In this document: in pieces, positions 9,427 through 19,078 of the stretch
Layout of the letters: the number at the start of each line of letters is the position of its first letter
Numbering within the stretch: position 1 is the first letter of the stretch
Assembly (NCBI RefSeq): GCF_015244745.1
Contig: NZ_JABCQI010000003.1
Location: 1-64,000 of the forward strand
Origin: Gluconobacter cadivus
Lineage (GTDB): Bacteria; Pseudomonadota; Alphaproteobacteria; Acetobacterales; Acetobacteraceae
Length of the DNA stretch: 64,000 bases
Direction: 5' to 3'
Made by a program: the position numbers and the translations under genes
Notes under the pieces: model-generated
What the model saw: the letters and a program-made list of their open reading frames with translations, nothing else
Database searches by the model: none
What the model was told of the DNA's origin: nothing

Positions 9427-9601
9427 ACCTGTCCTGACCGGTTTTAGATCGTGCAATCAGGTAACGTGCCTGTATTGAGACAAAGCTGTGTGGAAAGAGC
9501 CGATTTCCGTTCCGCACGACGTCCGCATCGGAGGTACTTTCGGGAGTAAGTGGAATGCAGGTTAGATCATCACTCCCATAAAACCAGATAAGAGAGACGT
9601 T

Positions 9602-10072
9602 ATGACAAAAATAATACCGGTTTTATTCATTTCTATTTTGGAGACGTCTTCTTTTTTCGTTCCCGCATCTGCGGTCGAACAGCGTCCGGCTCTTGAGGAT
9701 AAAGACATATTGAAAATGGCTTCAGCTGCGCGAGACGCTCTTGCACGACAGCATATTGAAGGTTGCATCGTGATTGCCGATCCTGACGGCATGCCCCTCT
9801 ATGTCCAGCGTCAGGTCGATGCGACCCCGAACTGCCTTGCATCCGCTTTGGCAAAAGCAAAATCAGCAGCTTTTTTCAAAACGGACACAAATACTGCTTA
9901 CCAGAGCCTTCTGAAAGGTGAAGTGCATAATCTGGCAGTTCCCGATTTATCCTCCAACCCTGGTGGTCTTCCGCTTTATGTCGGCAAGACGATTGTTGGT
10001 TCTATCGCAATCAGTACCCCTGATGGCGAGAAAGATATTGCTGTAGCGCATGCTGCTGCCAGTGCATTGTGA
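9602..10072 (+). CDS. GlcG/HbpS-family haem-binding-like secreted protein
   Basis: The 156-residue protein has an N-terminal signal peptide and a GlcG/HbpS (PF03928-type) domain: alpha/beta core with ALARQHIEGCIVIADPDG early, and the glycine-rich GGLPLYVGKTIVGSIAIS near the end. Family members bind haem or cobalamin or are stress-associated, and their functions vary. Its place between two triheme-cytochrome operons suggests a periplasmic accessory role, perhaps in haem handling, but this is inference. Confidence 0.8.
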   Translation: MTKIIPVLFISILETSSFFVPASAVEQRPALEDKDILKMASAARDALARQHIEGCIVIADPDGMPLYVQRQVDATPNCLASALAKAKSAAFFKTDTNTAYQSLLKGEVHNLAVPDLSSNPGGLPLYVGKTIVGSIAISTPDGEKDIAVAHAAASAL

Positions 10073-10195
10073 CGATATTCAGGATTTGTCAGGCAGGCAG
10101 GAGCATGGCCTTCAAAGCACATTCACTGATGCTTGATCCTGTCGAACCATTATTTTCTGTCATATGGCGGGTTGTTACCTGAGGAGGGAAACATC

Positions 10196-10738
10196 GTGCG
10201 TTCCACACAAAACGGCCTCTCTCGTCGCCAGCTTTTGGCAGCCTCCCTTGCACTTCCCGTCATAGGAAGTCTTCCGGGTATCGCGCGTGCCGCAGGGCTT
10301 CTGACGTCTACTGATTTCCATCAGCTTTGCGTGGTTCTGACGGGAAAGGACAATTTCAATCCTGAATTTTCCAGGCGGATACTGAAAGCCTTTACCCAAA
10401 AAGACAGTAACTTCCCTGTTAGAGCGAACGATTTGAGAGAGTCCCTGAAAGCCGCCGACCTCACGGATATGTCGAATTTCGCCAGTTATGCCCAACAGAA
10501 TAAAGACCTCGCCTCCGTGGCGCTGAGCATTATTTCCGCCTGTTATCTTGGTTACACCGGTACGCCGGCAATGGACGCAACTCCGGCCGTCGGTCATCCC
10601 GTAGATGATGCAACATTCATTACCTATGTCGGTGCGTTGATGTATGCGCCTACAAAAGATACGACCGTTATTCCAAGCTATGCCAGAGGACGCACAAATT
10701 ATTGGGTGAACCCTCCGTCTGCCCAGAATGCCGGCTAA
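10196..10738 (+). CDS. Small subunit of FAD sorbitol/fructose-type dehydrogenase (SldS/FdhS-like)
   Basis: The 180-residue protein begins with a Tat leader (LSRRQLLAASLALPVIG). It has the DUF/PF12318-type small-subunit fold seen in membrane D-sorbitol and D-fructose dehydrogenases, including a CYLGYTG segment and a C-terminal NYWVNPPS. The GTG at 10196 is chosen because GAGGAGGG lies seven bases upstream; the open extension to 10133 lacks a site. The small subunit carries the folded flavoprotein through the Tat system. The gene order here (small, large, cytochrome) is that of sldSLC rather than fdhSCL. Confidence 0.88.
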   Translation: MRSTQNGLSRRQLLAASLALPVIGSLPGIARAAGLLTSTDFHQLCVVLTGKDNFNPEFSRRILKAFTQKDSNFPVRANDLRESLKAADLTDMSNFASYAQQNKDLASVALSIISACYLGYTGTPAMDATPAVGHPVDDATFITYVGALMYAPTKDTTVIPSYARGRTNYWVNPPSAQNAG

Positions 10739-10762
10739 CTTCTGTTTCAGGTAAATGTAAAA

Positions 10763-12355
10763 ATGACCATTCAGTATGATGCAGATGTTATTGTCGTTGG
10801 TTCAGGGGCGCTTGGAAGCAATGCTGCCTATGAACTTCTGAAGCATGGCAAATCGGTTATTGTTCTGGAATCCGGGCAATCAATACCGCGCTGGAAAATC
10901 GTCGAAAATTTCCGCTCCTCTCCCCGTAAGGGCAATCATAACGACCCGTATCCCAATCAGCCCTGGGCTCCGACCTCTTTTTCCCCGGGCTATATCGAGA
11001 ACACTGGAAACTTTAAATTTCTTCCAGGAATGTTGCGTTTGGTTGGAGGAACCACCTGGCATTGGGCCGGAGCAACATGGCGGTTCCTGCCCAACGATAT
11101 GAAACTCAAAACCCTTTACGGTGTGGGGCGCGACTGGCCGATCTCCTATGAAGACCTCGAACCTTACTATGGACGTGCCGAGTTCAACCTTGGTGTTGCA
11201 GGCAGCGATACTCAGGATCAGTCCGGTCAGGGCAGTAACCACCAGTTTCCGGCACGATCAACGCCTTATCCCGTTTCGCCGGAAGCCGAAACCTATTATT
11301 TTCAGCGGCTCAAGGCTCGTCTGGCGCCTGAGGGTTTCAATTTCATCCATGAACCCAACGCCCGGACCAACCAGCCATGGGACGGGCGCCCTGGATGTTC
11401 AGGAAACAACAACTGCATGCCTGTCTGCCCCATTGGCGCCATGTACTCTGGAGATGTGCATGCCAGACATGTTCAGGCGCTCGGGGGAAAAATTATTGAA
11501 AATGCAACGGTCTTCAAACTTGAGAAGGGGCCTGACGGTAAGATCGTGGCGGCTCACTACAGAACGTCCGAACACAAGGATGTCCGTCTGACAGCGCGCT
11601 ACTTCATCATTGCCAGTAATGGACTTGAAACACCCAAGCTCCTACTCATGTCCGACGTTGCCAACGCTTCCGATCAGGTAGGCCGCAACCTTATGGACCA
11701 CACAGGGATGGGGCTACAGTTTCTGGCAGATGAACCCCTATGGCCAGGACGTGGCCAGGTGCAGCAAGGGGGAATTTTCAACTGGCGTGATGGTGATTTC
11801 CGACGTGAACACTCAGCCATCAAGCATGCGTTGACAAACACAGTGCCTAATCGGGCTATTACGCAGCACTTGTTGTCCCAGGGCATCGTTGGGCCCGAAC
11901 TGGATGAAAAAATCAAGGACTGGGCTGCACGATGGGTCGATATTTCAACGGTCTTCGAACTCCTGCCGAGCCCATCCAACCGGATTCAGCCATCCACGAC
12001 CCGCAGGGATGCCCTCGGTATTCCCACCATGACCATTCACTACGACACAGACGACTATATTGAGAAAGGCGCTGCTGTCGCCAAGGCAGACTACGCGAAA
12101 TTCGTTGCGGGCATGGGAGGTACTGTTATCAACGACAATACCGGCTGGCAGAACCGGGACCACATCATGGGTACTGTCCTGATGGGGGACGATGCGAAAA
12201 CATCTGTCGTAAACGGCGAATGCCGGAGTTGGGACCACAGCAATCTGTTTATGGCAACCACCGGCGTGATTCCGGCCTGCGGCGTTGTGAACCCCACACT
12301 GGCTGGTGTCGCTCTGGCCATCAGGTCAGCAGACATTATCGCAAAGGAAGTCTGA
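10763..12355 (+). CDS. GMC flavoprotein large subunit (SldL/FdhL-like)
   Basis: The 530-residue protein of the glucose-methanol-choline family has the FAD-binding GSGALG at residues 13-18 and GGTTWHWAG near 95-103. It also has a cysteine cluster, Cys212, Cys218 and Cys222 (CSGNNNCMPVCP), which in fructose and related dehydrogenases holds a 3Fe-4S centre. It oxidises a polyol or sugar on the periplasmic face of the inner membrane. The length fits sorbitol/fructose dehydrogenases better than the longer gluconate 2-dehydrogenase large subunits. The exact sugar (sorbitol, fructose, glycerol or other polyol) cannot be settled from sequence alone. Confidence 0.9.
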   Translation: MTIQYDADVIVVGSGALGSNAAYELLKHGKSVIVLESGQSIPRWKIVENFRSSPRKGNHNDPYPNQPWAPTSFSPGYIENTGNFKFLPGMLRLVGGTTWHWAGATWRFLPNDMKLKTLYGVGRDWPISYEDLEPYYGRAEFNLGVAGSDTQDQSGQGSNHQFPARSTPYPVSPEAETYYFQRLKARLAPEGFNFIHEPNARTNQPWDGRPGCSGNNNCMPVCPIGAMYSGDVHARHVQALGGKIIENATVFKLEKGPDGKIVAAHYRTSEHKDVRLTARYFIIASNGLETPKLLLMSDVANASDQVGRNLMDHTGMGLQFLADEPLWPGRGQVQQGGIFNWRDGDFRREHSAIKHALTNTVPNRAITQHLLSQGIVGPELDEKIKDWAARWVDISTVFELLPSPSNRIQPSTTRRDALGIPTMTIHYDTDDYIEKGAAVAKADYAKFVAGMGGTVINDNTGWQNRDHIMGTVLMGDDAKTSVVNGECRSWDHSNLFMATTGVIPACGVVNPTLAGVALAIRSADIIAKEV

Positions 12356-12358
12356 GCC

Positions 12359-13774
12359 ATGCCTCGCTATCTTGCACCTGGTCTCGGTCTTGTCATCCTT
12401 ACAGCGATTCCCCGTCTGGCTATGGCGCAGGCCAGTACGGAAGATCTCGTCAGGCAGGGGGCGTATATCGCCCGCGCTGCGGATTGTATGGCCTGTCATA
12501 CCAATCCTGGCGGCAAATCCTATGGCGGTGGTTATGTCATCTCCTCTCCGCTCGGGGACATCATCGCGACCAATATTTCGCCGTCCCGGCAGTACGGGAT
12601 CGGAAACTGGACGGAAACCCAGTTCTCCAGGGCTGTGCGCGAAGGTATCGCGCCTGAAGGTCATCTTTATCCGGCCATGCCCTATACGGCATATTCGGGG
12701 ATCAGCGATGCTGATATTCATGCCCTGTATCTCTATTTCACGAAGGGCACCAAGCCTGTTGATTTACCTCCGGAAAGGCACACTGCTTTGCCATTTCCCT
12801 TCAATCAACGTTGGTTGATGGCCGGGTGGAATCTTCTGTACTCAACCGGTAAACCTATGTCAGCCGCTACAACAGCAGCAGGCGGCACACAGCGGGGAGA
12901 GTATTTGGTTAAGGTACTGGCCCATTGTTCAACCTGCCATACACCGCGAAACATCGGCATGTCGGAAGATCAGAGCCGTTTTCTCGCTGGCGCTGATCTT
13001 GGTGGCTGGCATGCGCCCAACCTCACATCCGACGCCATAAGTGGCCTTGGCGGCTGGAGCGACGACGAACTCAAGTCTTATCTTCGAGACGGCGCTGCTC
13101 ACGGTAAAAGCCAAGCGGCCGGGGGAATGGCCGAAGCGGTTGAACACAGCCTACGGCATCTTACCGATGCGGATCTTGATGCGATTGTCCGGTATCTTCG
13201 GACCGTCAAGCCTGTAAGAAACCCGAACCAGAGCCGTCCCGGCTTCAGCGTTACAACTGGGAAACCTGTCGATCTGGCTGTTCTTGATGCTCCTATAAAC
13301 CGTAGTCCCGATGCCCTGACGAACGCTTCCAGCATCAATGGCGCGGAGCTTTACACGGGAGCCTGTGCTTCATGTCATCAACTTAACGGCCAAGGGACAC
13401 ATGACCAGTTCTACCCGTCATTGACCTCAAATACTGCAGTGGGTGGCCCAACGGCCCAAAATCTGGTGATGGCAATCCTCAAGGGCGTGAACCGTGCGAC
13501 GAATAACGGTACCGTCACGATGCCTGCGTTTGAAAAACAGCTCAACGACGCGCAGGTGGCATCCGTAGCGAATTATGTTCTTCAGCGCTTTGGAAATGAC
13601 GCGATCCACGTCAATGCAGCGGACGTCACGCTTCTTAAGGAGGGGGGAGCCAAGTCTTTCCTTGTTCGATATGCCCAGATTGCTGCCATAGGCGGTGTAA
13701 GCATCATGGCCGTTTTGGTTTTTGTGAGCCTAATTGTTATTCTGTACAAAAATCGTAATTCCAGTAAAGAATAA
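12359..13774 (+). CDS. Triheme cytochrome c subunit (SldC/FdhC-like)
   Basis: The 471-residue protein has a Sec signal peptide and three CXXCH motifs at residues 43-47, 190-194 and 336-340. A single C-terminal membrane helix lies at about 440-465. It anchors the flavoprotein/small-subunit complex and reduces ubiquinone. It starts three bases after the GMC stop. It is clearly similar in layout to the cytochrome at 8065-9426, but that one carries its hydrophobic segment at the N-terminus. Confidence 0.92.
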   Translation: MPRYLAPGLGLVILTAIPRLAMAQASTEDLVRQGAYIARAADCMACHTNPGGKSYGGGYVISSPLGDIIATNISPSRQYGIGNWTETQFSRAVREGIAPEGHLYPAMPYTAYSGISDADIHALYLYFTKGTKPVDLPPERHTALPFPFNQRWLMAGWNLLYSTGKPMSAATTAAGGTQRGEYLVKVLAHCSTCHTPRNIGMSEDQSRFLAGADLGGWHAPNLTSDAISGLGGWSDDELKSYLRDGAAHGKSQAAGGMAEAVEHSLRHLTDADLDAIVRYLRTVKPVRNPNQSRPGFSVTTGKPVDLAVLDAPINRSPDALTNASSINGAELYTGACASCHQLNGQGTHDQFYPSLTSNTAVGGPTAQNLVMAILKGVNRATNNGTVTMPAFEKQLNDAQVASVANYVLQRFGNDAIHVNAADVTLLKEGGAKSFLVRYAQIAAIGGVSIMAVLVFVSLIVILYKNRNSSKE

Positions 13775-14151
13775 CCGTGTCTGGAGAATTATGTATCCAT
13801 AATCGTCTGGTCCAGAGTGACATACAACATGTTCGGAAAATATTACTTTCGATACAAAAAGTTGATGCCCTCTGGTTAAGACAACATCGGACAATGCGCT
13901 AAGGCACGACGTCTCTTGAGTTTCTCATATGACTCTCAATGCGAGTGTGGTGTTTGTATATCGGCCTATTGTACCTGACAGGCTTCCCGCAAAATCTCCG
14001 TCCCGACAGGTAGAATTCTATATCTTTCTCTTCCAGAGTATCTGAAGCCGAGTGTTATGATACCGTTCACATTTTCATCAAAAGTGGATTTTCTATTTAA
14101 ATTGTATATTATAGTATCCTAGTGCATGGATTTAGCATATTTAGGTGTTTT
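13775..14151. other. AT-rich intergenic region before glycosyltransferase
   Basis: No coding sequence or convincing hairpin terminator was seen. Base composition shifts to AT-rich over the last 150 bases, and TATTAT/TATAGT hexamers just before 14125 could serve as a -10 box. This is the left edge of the AT-rich island. Confidence 0.4.
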
Positions 14152-15165
14152 ATGGGCAAAATCGATTGTGTTGTTTCAGTCATTATCCCAGCATATAATG
14201 CTGAAGATTTTATCGAGCAAGCTGTTCATTCTGTTCTGAAGCAGACGATGAGTAATTTTGAGATAATTATTGTTAACGATGCATCCCGTGATAAAACTAG
14301 AGAAAAATCATTAAAGCTTTGTGAGCTTGATGAGCGTATCACATATTTTGAGAACGATAAAAATCTCGGGGTTTCAGAGTCAAGAAATTTCGGAATCAGA
14401 AAATCTAAAGCAAAATATATAGCAATACTCGATTCAGATGATTTTTGGAGAGAGGACAGACTATCAATAATGATAGAGCATATGGAAAAAAATAATCTTG
14501 ATATGCTTGCGGATCAGCTTGTTGTTTTAACCGAAAATTCGCGAGAGAATGCATTTTCTCCAGAATGGATGAAATACAATAAATATATAAATATATTTCG
14601 TTATATGTCTATGGATTGGCCAGGTTTACAGAAAACTATGCCTTTATGTTATATGAAGCCCGTTTTCCGTAAGGAATTTATTTTAAAAAAGAATATTTTT
14701 TACGATAAAGAATTGAGCATTGGCGAAGACTCTCTGTTTTATTCATGTATGGTTGTAGCTGGAGCAAAATTCATGGTTATTCCAGATGCGCTTTATTTTT
14801 ATACAGTTAGAGATGGATCTCTCTCAAAGATAAATCTGCCCGCACTACAGTTGATGAAAATACCAAAAAAAATAATAGAATTCTTTATATTGAAAAATAT
14901 AGAAATTGATAGAAAAATTCAATTTGCTATAAATGCAAAATATCAATCATATCTTTTGAAACATTCAATTGACCTAATGAAAAATGGTTTTTATAAAAAA
15001 TCTATACTAAATTTAATGAAAATCCAGATTGGTACGTATGTAAGGTGGGCGATTTATTTCATAAAGCTTGTTTGTAGGAAATTTTTTCTTTCATCAGGGT
15101 TTAAATTTGGAACAGAAAAAGAAATTGCCCCGCCATTTATATCGACTTTAAGACGCATGTCGTAG
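14152..15165 (+). CDS. Family 2 glycosyltransferase
   Basis: The 337-residue protein has a GT2/GT-A fold. It opens with VSVIIPAYNAEDFIEQAV, has NDASRDKT for the nucleotide site and ILDSDDFW for the metal-binding DxD region, and the GEDSLF segment supplies the catalytic acid region. It should transfer a sugar to a surface polysaccharide or lipid carrier. ATG 14152 has an AGG ten bases upstream; an ATG at 14122 is possible. The gene is much more AT-rich than its neighbours and uses AAA/ATA-type codons heavily, which points to horizontal transfer. Confidence 0.9.
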   Translation: MGKIDCVVSVIIPAYNAEDFIEQAVHSVLKQTMSNFEIIIVNDASRDKTREKSLKLCELDERITYFENDKNLGVSESRNFGIRKSKAKYIAILDSDDFWREDRLSIMIEHMEKNNLDMLADQLVVLTENSRENAFSPEWMKYNKYINIFRYMSMDWPGLQKTMPLCYMKPVFRKEFILKKNIFYDKELSIGEDSLFYSCMVVAGAKFMVIPDALYFYTVRDGSLSKINLPALQLMKIPKKIIEFFILKNIEIDRKIQFAINAKYQSYLLKHSIDLMKNGFYKKSILNLMKIQIGTYVRWAIYFIKLVCRKFFLSSGFKFGTEKEIAPPFISTLRRMS

Positions 15166-15656
15166 GTTTGCGCTTCATAACCAAAGCATGAGAGTGGACT
15201 GGGGAATAGAGGGCTGAACATCTGTCGTAGCAGGTTGCTGCCGTCGTCAGTTCTTTATACCCCCGAACATAATTCCGACCGGTTGCGTCGTTGATATTTA
15301 TCTCTTGTTGTATTTTATGAATTCTCGACGTTGCTTCCTGTAGTTGTGTATTGTCTAGTTACACCCGCGCTGACCATTACGGTTCAAAAAATAGTCTCGC
15401 CCAACACTTAGTCGTCATCAAGCTGAGAGTGGCCATGATTCTCGGGAAAGAGTGCGCGCAGACTCTCCATCCACCAATCAGTTGCCAAGAGTGATTGCTT
15501 ATCTCCAACCGCTTTATTGATTCTGAAGTGGTTTCCGTAAATAAATCAACGAAATGTTTGCGGGTACGGGTGCGCCATTTTAACCGTCATCTCAATGATT
15601 TTACACCATTCTCGATACTGGTTTGGGCGCAAAATACTCAATATAGCGAACGCTAG
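15166..15656. other. Intergenic region left of the IS element
   Basis: This region of about 490 bases, ending in the CTAG target copy at 15653-15656, contains no ORF or repeat that could be supported. It is less AT-rich than the glycosyltransferase gene. It may include decayed sequence. Confidence 0.4.
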
Positions 15657-15662
15657 GGCCTG

Positions 15663-16459
15663 TTATGGCTTAATCCAGTCTGCTGCGGCAGCGATGTGGA
15701 TGACGGCGAGGAACGATATTGCTGTTTTTTCGTATCTGGTTGCGACAGCGCGCCACTCCTTGAGGCGAGCTCAGAGATTCTCAACGAGATGCCGGCACCG
15801 ATAGACCCATTTTGGGCAGGCGACCGCCCCATCGCGTCGTTTCGCAGGAATGGCGGGCCTGGCTCCCATGTCCCATATCCGTTCATGAAAGGCGTTCGAC
15901 GCGTAGCCCTTGTCCGCCACGACCCACAGGGGGGTGGCGGGAAGACTGTCGAGCATGGCTGGTACCAGGGGCAGTTCATGAGCCTGTCCGGGGGCCAGCG
16001 CAAAACCAAAGGCTTTTCCATGTCCATCAGCGATCACGCAGACTTTCGTACCATAACCGCCGCGAGAGCGGCCAAGTGCTTCACGATGGTCTCGCTCTTC
16101 GAAAGAGGCCCCTTTTTTTGGACTCCCGCCGCTTTGTGGTGAGCCCTGATGTTCGTGCCATCCAGAAAAGTCATTCCGAACGCCACTCCGTGTTGTTCCT
16201 GAACCCGTTCGAGCAGGCGTTCCCATACGCCGAGTTTCGCCCAGCGGATGAAAAGCTGTGCTGCCCGCCACCACGGACCCAGTTCAGCGGGGATACTCCG
16301 CCATTTCGCGCCATTCTCATGGCGCCAGAAAATCGCTGCTATCGTGCGCCGCAGATCATGGGGCGGCGTCTTGCCTCGTGGGCGAACCGCCTCAATCAGA
16401 GGTTCCCAGATCGCCCATGTCTCGTCCGTAAAAGTGCCTGTTCCGTATCCTTCTTCCAT
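15663..16459 (-). pseudogene. IS5-family transposase, two frames plus nonsense mutation
   Basis: The first frame starts at 16459 (MEEGYGTGTFTDETW) and carries the first catalytic region (FLDGTNIRAHH). It shifts to a second frame that reads through VVADKGYAS to CRHLVENL and meets TGA at 15771-15773. The same frame then continues ARLKEWRAVATRYEKTA to a TAA inside the left terminal repeat at 15663-15665. Relatives have VENLWARLKEW here, so a TGG to TGA change removed a tryptophan and truncates the catalytic C-terminus. The between-frame shift is normal for this group; the nonsense codon is not. Confidence 0.85.
16113..16119 (-). promoter_or_regulatory. Slippery run for transposase frameshift
   Basis: On the transposase strand this is a run of seven A followed by GGGG. 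It lies where the first frame (QKKGPLS) and second frame (PKKGASF) overlap. It is the expected programmed-frameshift site of IS427-type elements. Confidence 0.65.
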
Positions 16460-16671
16460 CCCTACAATATGGGAAGAATTTCAAGATCTAACAGACCCTA
16501 GAAATATCGACATTTCGACGGCATGACTCATTTCCAATTGTGGGAAAAGAAACGCTTAGCTATTGAGAAAATTCGCCATATATGCTATGTTTGATATGCT
16601 GGTGTTTATGTATAAGTACAAACCAGCCGAGCGCAAGCTATAAAATCAAAAAACAAAATTGGATATTTATT

Positions 16672-18828
16672 GTGAGCAATCGCATATTTAAGCACGCTTT
16701 CATAATTATATTTTTATCGAGTGTCCCTTTGGGGGTAACAAAAGCCAATGCTGCTACAAGTGATAATATTATTGAAAATTATAAAGATTCCAATGGGAAA
16801 ATACGTCCCATAACCATGGAAGCAAAATTGGATTCATCCAATGTGCCCGTTGTGGAGAATTACAAAGACAATAATGGAAAATGGAAAGAAGTATTAATTA
16901 CTCAGCAAATTTGTGGTCTAGATGAAAATTCTCATCCAATAGCTTGTGGGTCTGATGGGGTTGATAGTTCTGGTAATATAAATTCTCCAATATACTCACC
17001 TATGGTGAATAGTACGGTCGCAAACCTTACAAGCACGGGAGTAAATACCCCAATTCTTTCAATTGGTGGCAAACAATCTTCTTACGCTTTGCCGGGACAA
17101 AATTCTGATCCTTACGTTCCTCCTCACGCACTTTGGCTGGGATCTCAACGAGCTGGAGCGAGTACATCGTCTGTTGCAACAGACAATCTTGGTACGGGCT
17201 CATCTATTGTTCTGCGTGGGCGTCCTGATGGGTTTATGGACCTTGGTTGCCTGACGTGTACGGTTACTACTAATAAAAGCGTATTTGATACTCGCGCAGG
17301 TTTATCTACAAACCTCACAAGTGCATCAAACATTGCGAATGATCCATCTTTCGATACGGTCGTTCATTATGATCAAACGGGAAATGACGAGCCTGTAATC
17401 GTGGTAAAGGGTGTAACCTATGACGCGACGCATATCTTTTTACCATCGGGATCGCCGCTAGATACTCAGCAGATTGCCCGAATTCACCCCAATATGTACA
17501 TAACCACCAATTCCATTTCAAATGATGTTTCACAACAAAACAACACAACTACAGATAGCGGTTTACAAAATCCTTCTGTCGGTAGTTCTATAAATAATCA
17601 TAATTATTTTGTTTCGACTGTTTCGTCAGTTTCTCCTGATGGAAAATCGATTACAGTCAATGGCTGGGGAATCATGAATGGTAATAATACCGGCCATCCT
17701 TGGAAAACTAATGATATTCCAACATCGAATTATGACACTGTACGGAATAATTTTGGCCAAGCGGTTGCTATGATCGGATCCCCGACACAGACTGGCGGCA
17801 GAAATCTTTACATGACTTTTGATCCTGTTGCTAATCCTGATAGTCTTATAGACTATCTCAACGGCGACGAACTGGATCTTCACTACAACGGCGATAAGTC
17901 TAATGAAGCGACGATGCGTGGTATCGTTATAGCTTTTGACTGTGAAGGCTCCGCTGCGCCGAGTTCTGGAGTGTGTTATCATCCTACTTACGATAGCGTA
18001 GGGTTGGAAATTAACGGAAATAATCTGCCTAACGGCATCAAAAATACAGTTTCCGGGTGGGCCAACGAGTACAAAGGATATAATTTCTACATTCCAGGGT
18101 CTGAAGCGCCGTCTCTTGGAAAAAATAATTCCCATACTTCTTTCGAAACGAGAACACCCACATCGATCGGCACAAATGTGCTCGTAACCCGTTCTTGGGT
18201 AACACAGAATGATGCTGCTACGTCTCCAATATGGTCAGATTACCAAGTTAATTTGGGTCTGGTAATCGATGGAAAGCAATGGGATAGCAGTGCAAATACT
18301 GGCACAAATATGGGTATGCTTTCATTTAACTTCAATAGTGCCAATCTTGGAGGCGTTTGCCTGATTGGTAATAATACAGCTAGTGGAGACTCCAATGCGC
18401 CCGGCTTGTGTGTGCGTGGTAATGGAGATGTCTGGAGCGCAGGGGCATTCCGTCTCGCCAACAATAGTCCGTTGATGGGGGCCAGTTCTTCTGGAAATAA
18501 TGGCATTGGCGCAACCCTGGCTCCCGACGATTCAGGAAATTGGAACGTTGGAACCCAGGTTTCGGGCGGGGGAAATATTAAGGGTGTTAATACGTATTTT
18601 GGTACCGTTCTTCAGGTTCCGTATATTGAAGGTGTATCGCTAATACGGACGGGCACTAATCAGTCCTTAGACGATATTAAAAATTCCTCACATGAGGTAA
18701 GTGATCGTGTTTGGTGCAATGATTGCCTTAATGTTGACCAAGCGGCCGGTGGTGGGAGTGGTCGATGGATTTTCATGGATAATAAAAATACTTGGCGCAG
18801 TGATGATGGCGCTGTTGCTGCACACTAG
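16672..18828 (+). CDS. Large secreted protein of unknown function
   Basis: The 718-residue protein is not recognised. It has a signal peptide (hydrophobic stretch then ANAAT, about residue 28) and two ENYKDxNGK repeats about 38 residues apart at the N-terminus. A long Ser/Thr/Asn-rich middle with few cysteines is consistent with beta-rich surface structure. The C-terminal module of roughly 40 residues has a CNDC pair, a GGGSG turn and WRSDDGAVAA, resembling C-terminal modules I recall from phage tail-fibre-like proteins. GTG 16672 starts the signal peptide but has a poor ribosome site; an ATG at 16582 is an alternative. It is AT-rich and flanked by an IS element and a glycosyltransferase. Confidence 0.7.
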   Translation: MSNRIFKHAFIIIFLSSVPLGVTKANAATSDNIIENYKDSNGKIRPITMEAKLDSSNVPVVENYKDNNGKWKEVLITQQICGLDENSHPIACGSDGVDSSGNINSPIYSPMVNSTVANLTSTGVNTPILSIGGKQSSYALPGQNSDPYVPPHALWLGSQRAGASTSSVATDNLGTGSSIVLRGRPDGFMDLGCLTCTVTTNKSVFDTRAGLSTNLTSASNIANDPSFDTVVHYDQTGNDEPVIVVKGVTYDATHIFLPSGSPLDTQQIARIHPNMYITTNSISNDVSQQNNTTTDSGLQNPSVGSSINNHNYFVSTVSSVSPDGKSITVNGWGIMNGNNTGHPWKTNDIPTSNYDTVRNNFGQAVAMIGSPTQTGGRNLYMTFDPVANPDSLIDYLNGDELDLHYNGDKSNEATMRGIVIAFDCEGSAAPSSGVCYHPTYDSVGLEINGNNLPNGIKNTVSGWANEYKGYNFYIPGSEAPSLGKNNSHTSFETRTPTSIGTNVLVTRSWVTQNDAATSPIWSDYQVNLGLVIDGKQWDSSANTGTNMGMLSFNFNSANLGGVCLIGNNTASGDSNAPGLCVRGNGDVWSAGAFRLANNSPLMGASSSGNNGIGATLAPDDSGNWNVGTQVSGGGNIKGVNTYFGTVLQVPYIEGVSLIRTGTNQSLDDIKNSSHEVSDRVWCNDCLNVDQAAGGGSGRWIFMDNKNTWRSDDGAVAAH

Positions 18829-19078
18829 GCGTTATTGACAAAAATTCTATTTAGATGAGCTTTCGTATGGTTCCAAACTTCTCTTAATGAGGAGTAGTGA
18901 ATACGTTTTGATCAGGCGGTGGAAGGGTGGTCAATCTATCGGCACCCCTCTGTCGTTTGTTTTTATTTGCCCACGGCCGATGATGAAGAGCTTTTTGATC
19001 CATCAGATACTGCTTCGTGTTGGTGGATCAAAAAGGAGGACGTCGAAAACCGTTAGAGTATGACAGGCAAAAAATCCG

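Larger units (their letters stand above)
15657..16497 (-). mobile_element. IS5-family insertion sequence (IS427-like), 841 bp, with CTAG target duplication
   Basis: The termini are imperfect inverted repeats, GGCCTGTTA at 15657 and GGTCTGTTA read inward from 16497. They are flanked by CTAG on both sides (15653-15656 and 16498-16501), the expected target duplication. Inside is a two-frame transposase on the minus strand. Size, CTAG target and frameshifted transposase all match the IS427/IS5 group common in acetic acid bacteria. The transposase carries an extra nonsense codon, so the copy is probably not autonomous. Confidence 0.88.

Noticed and set aside
10163-10195. Upstream extension of the small dehydrogenase subunit
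   Set aside because: The twin-arginine leader and a strong GAGGAGGG site place the start at the GTG at 10196.
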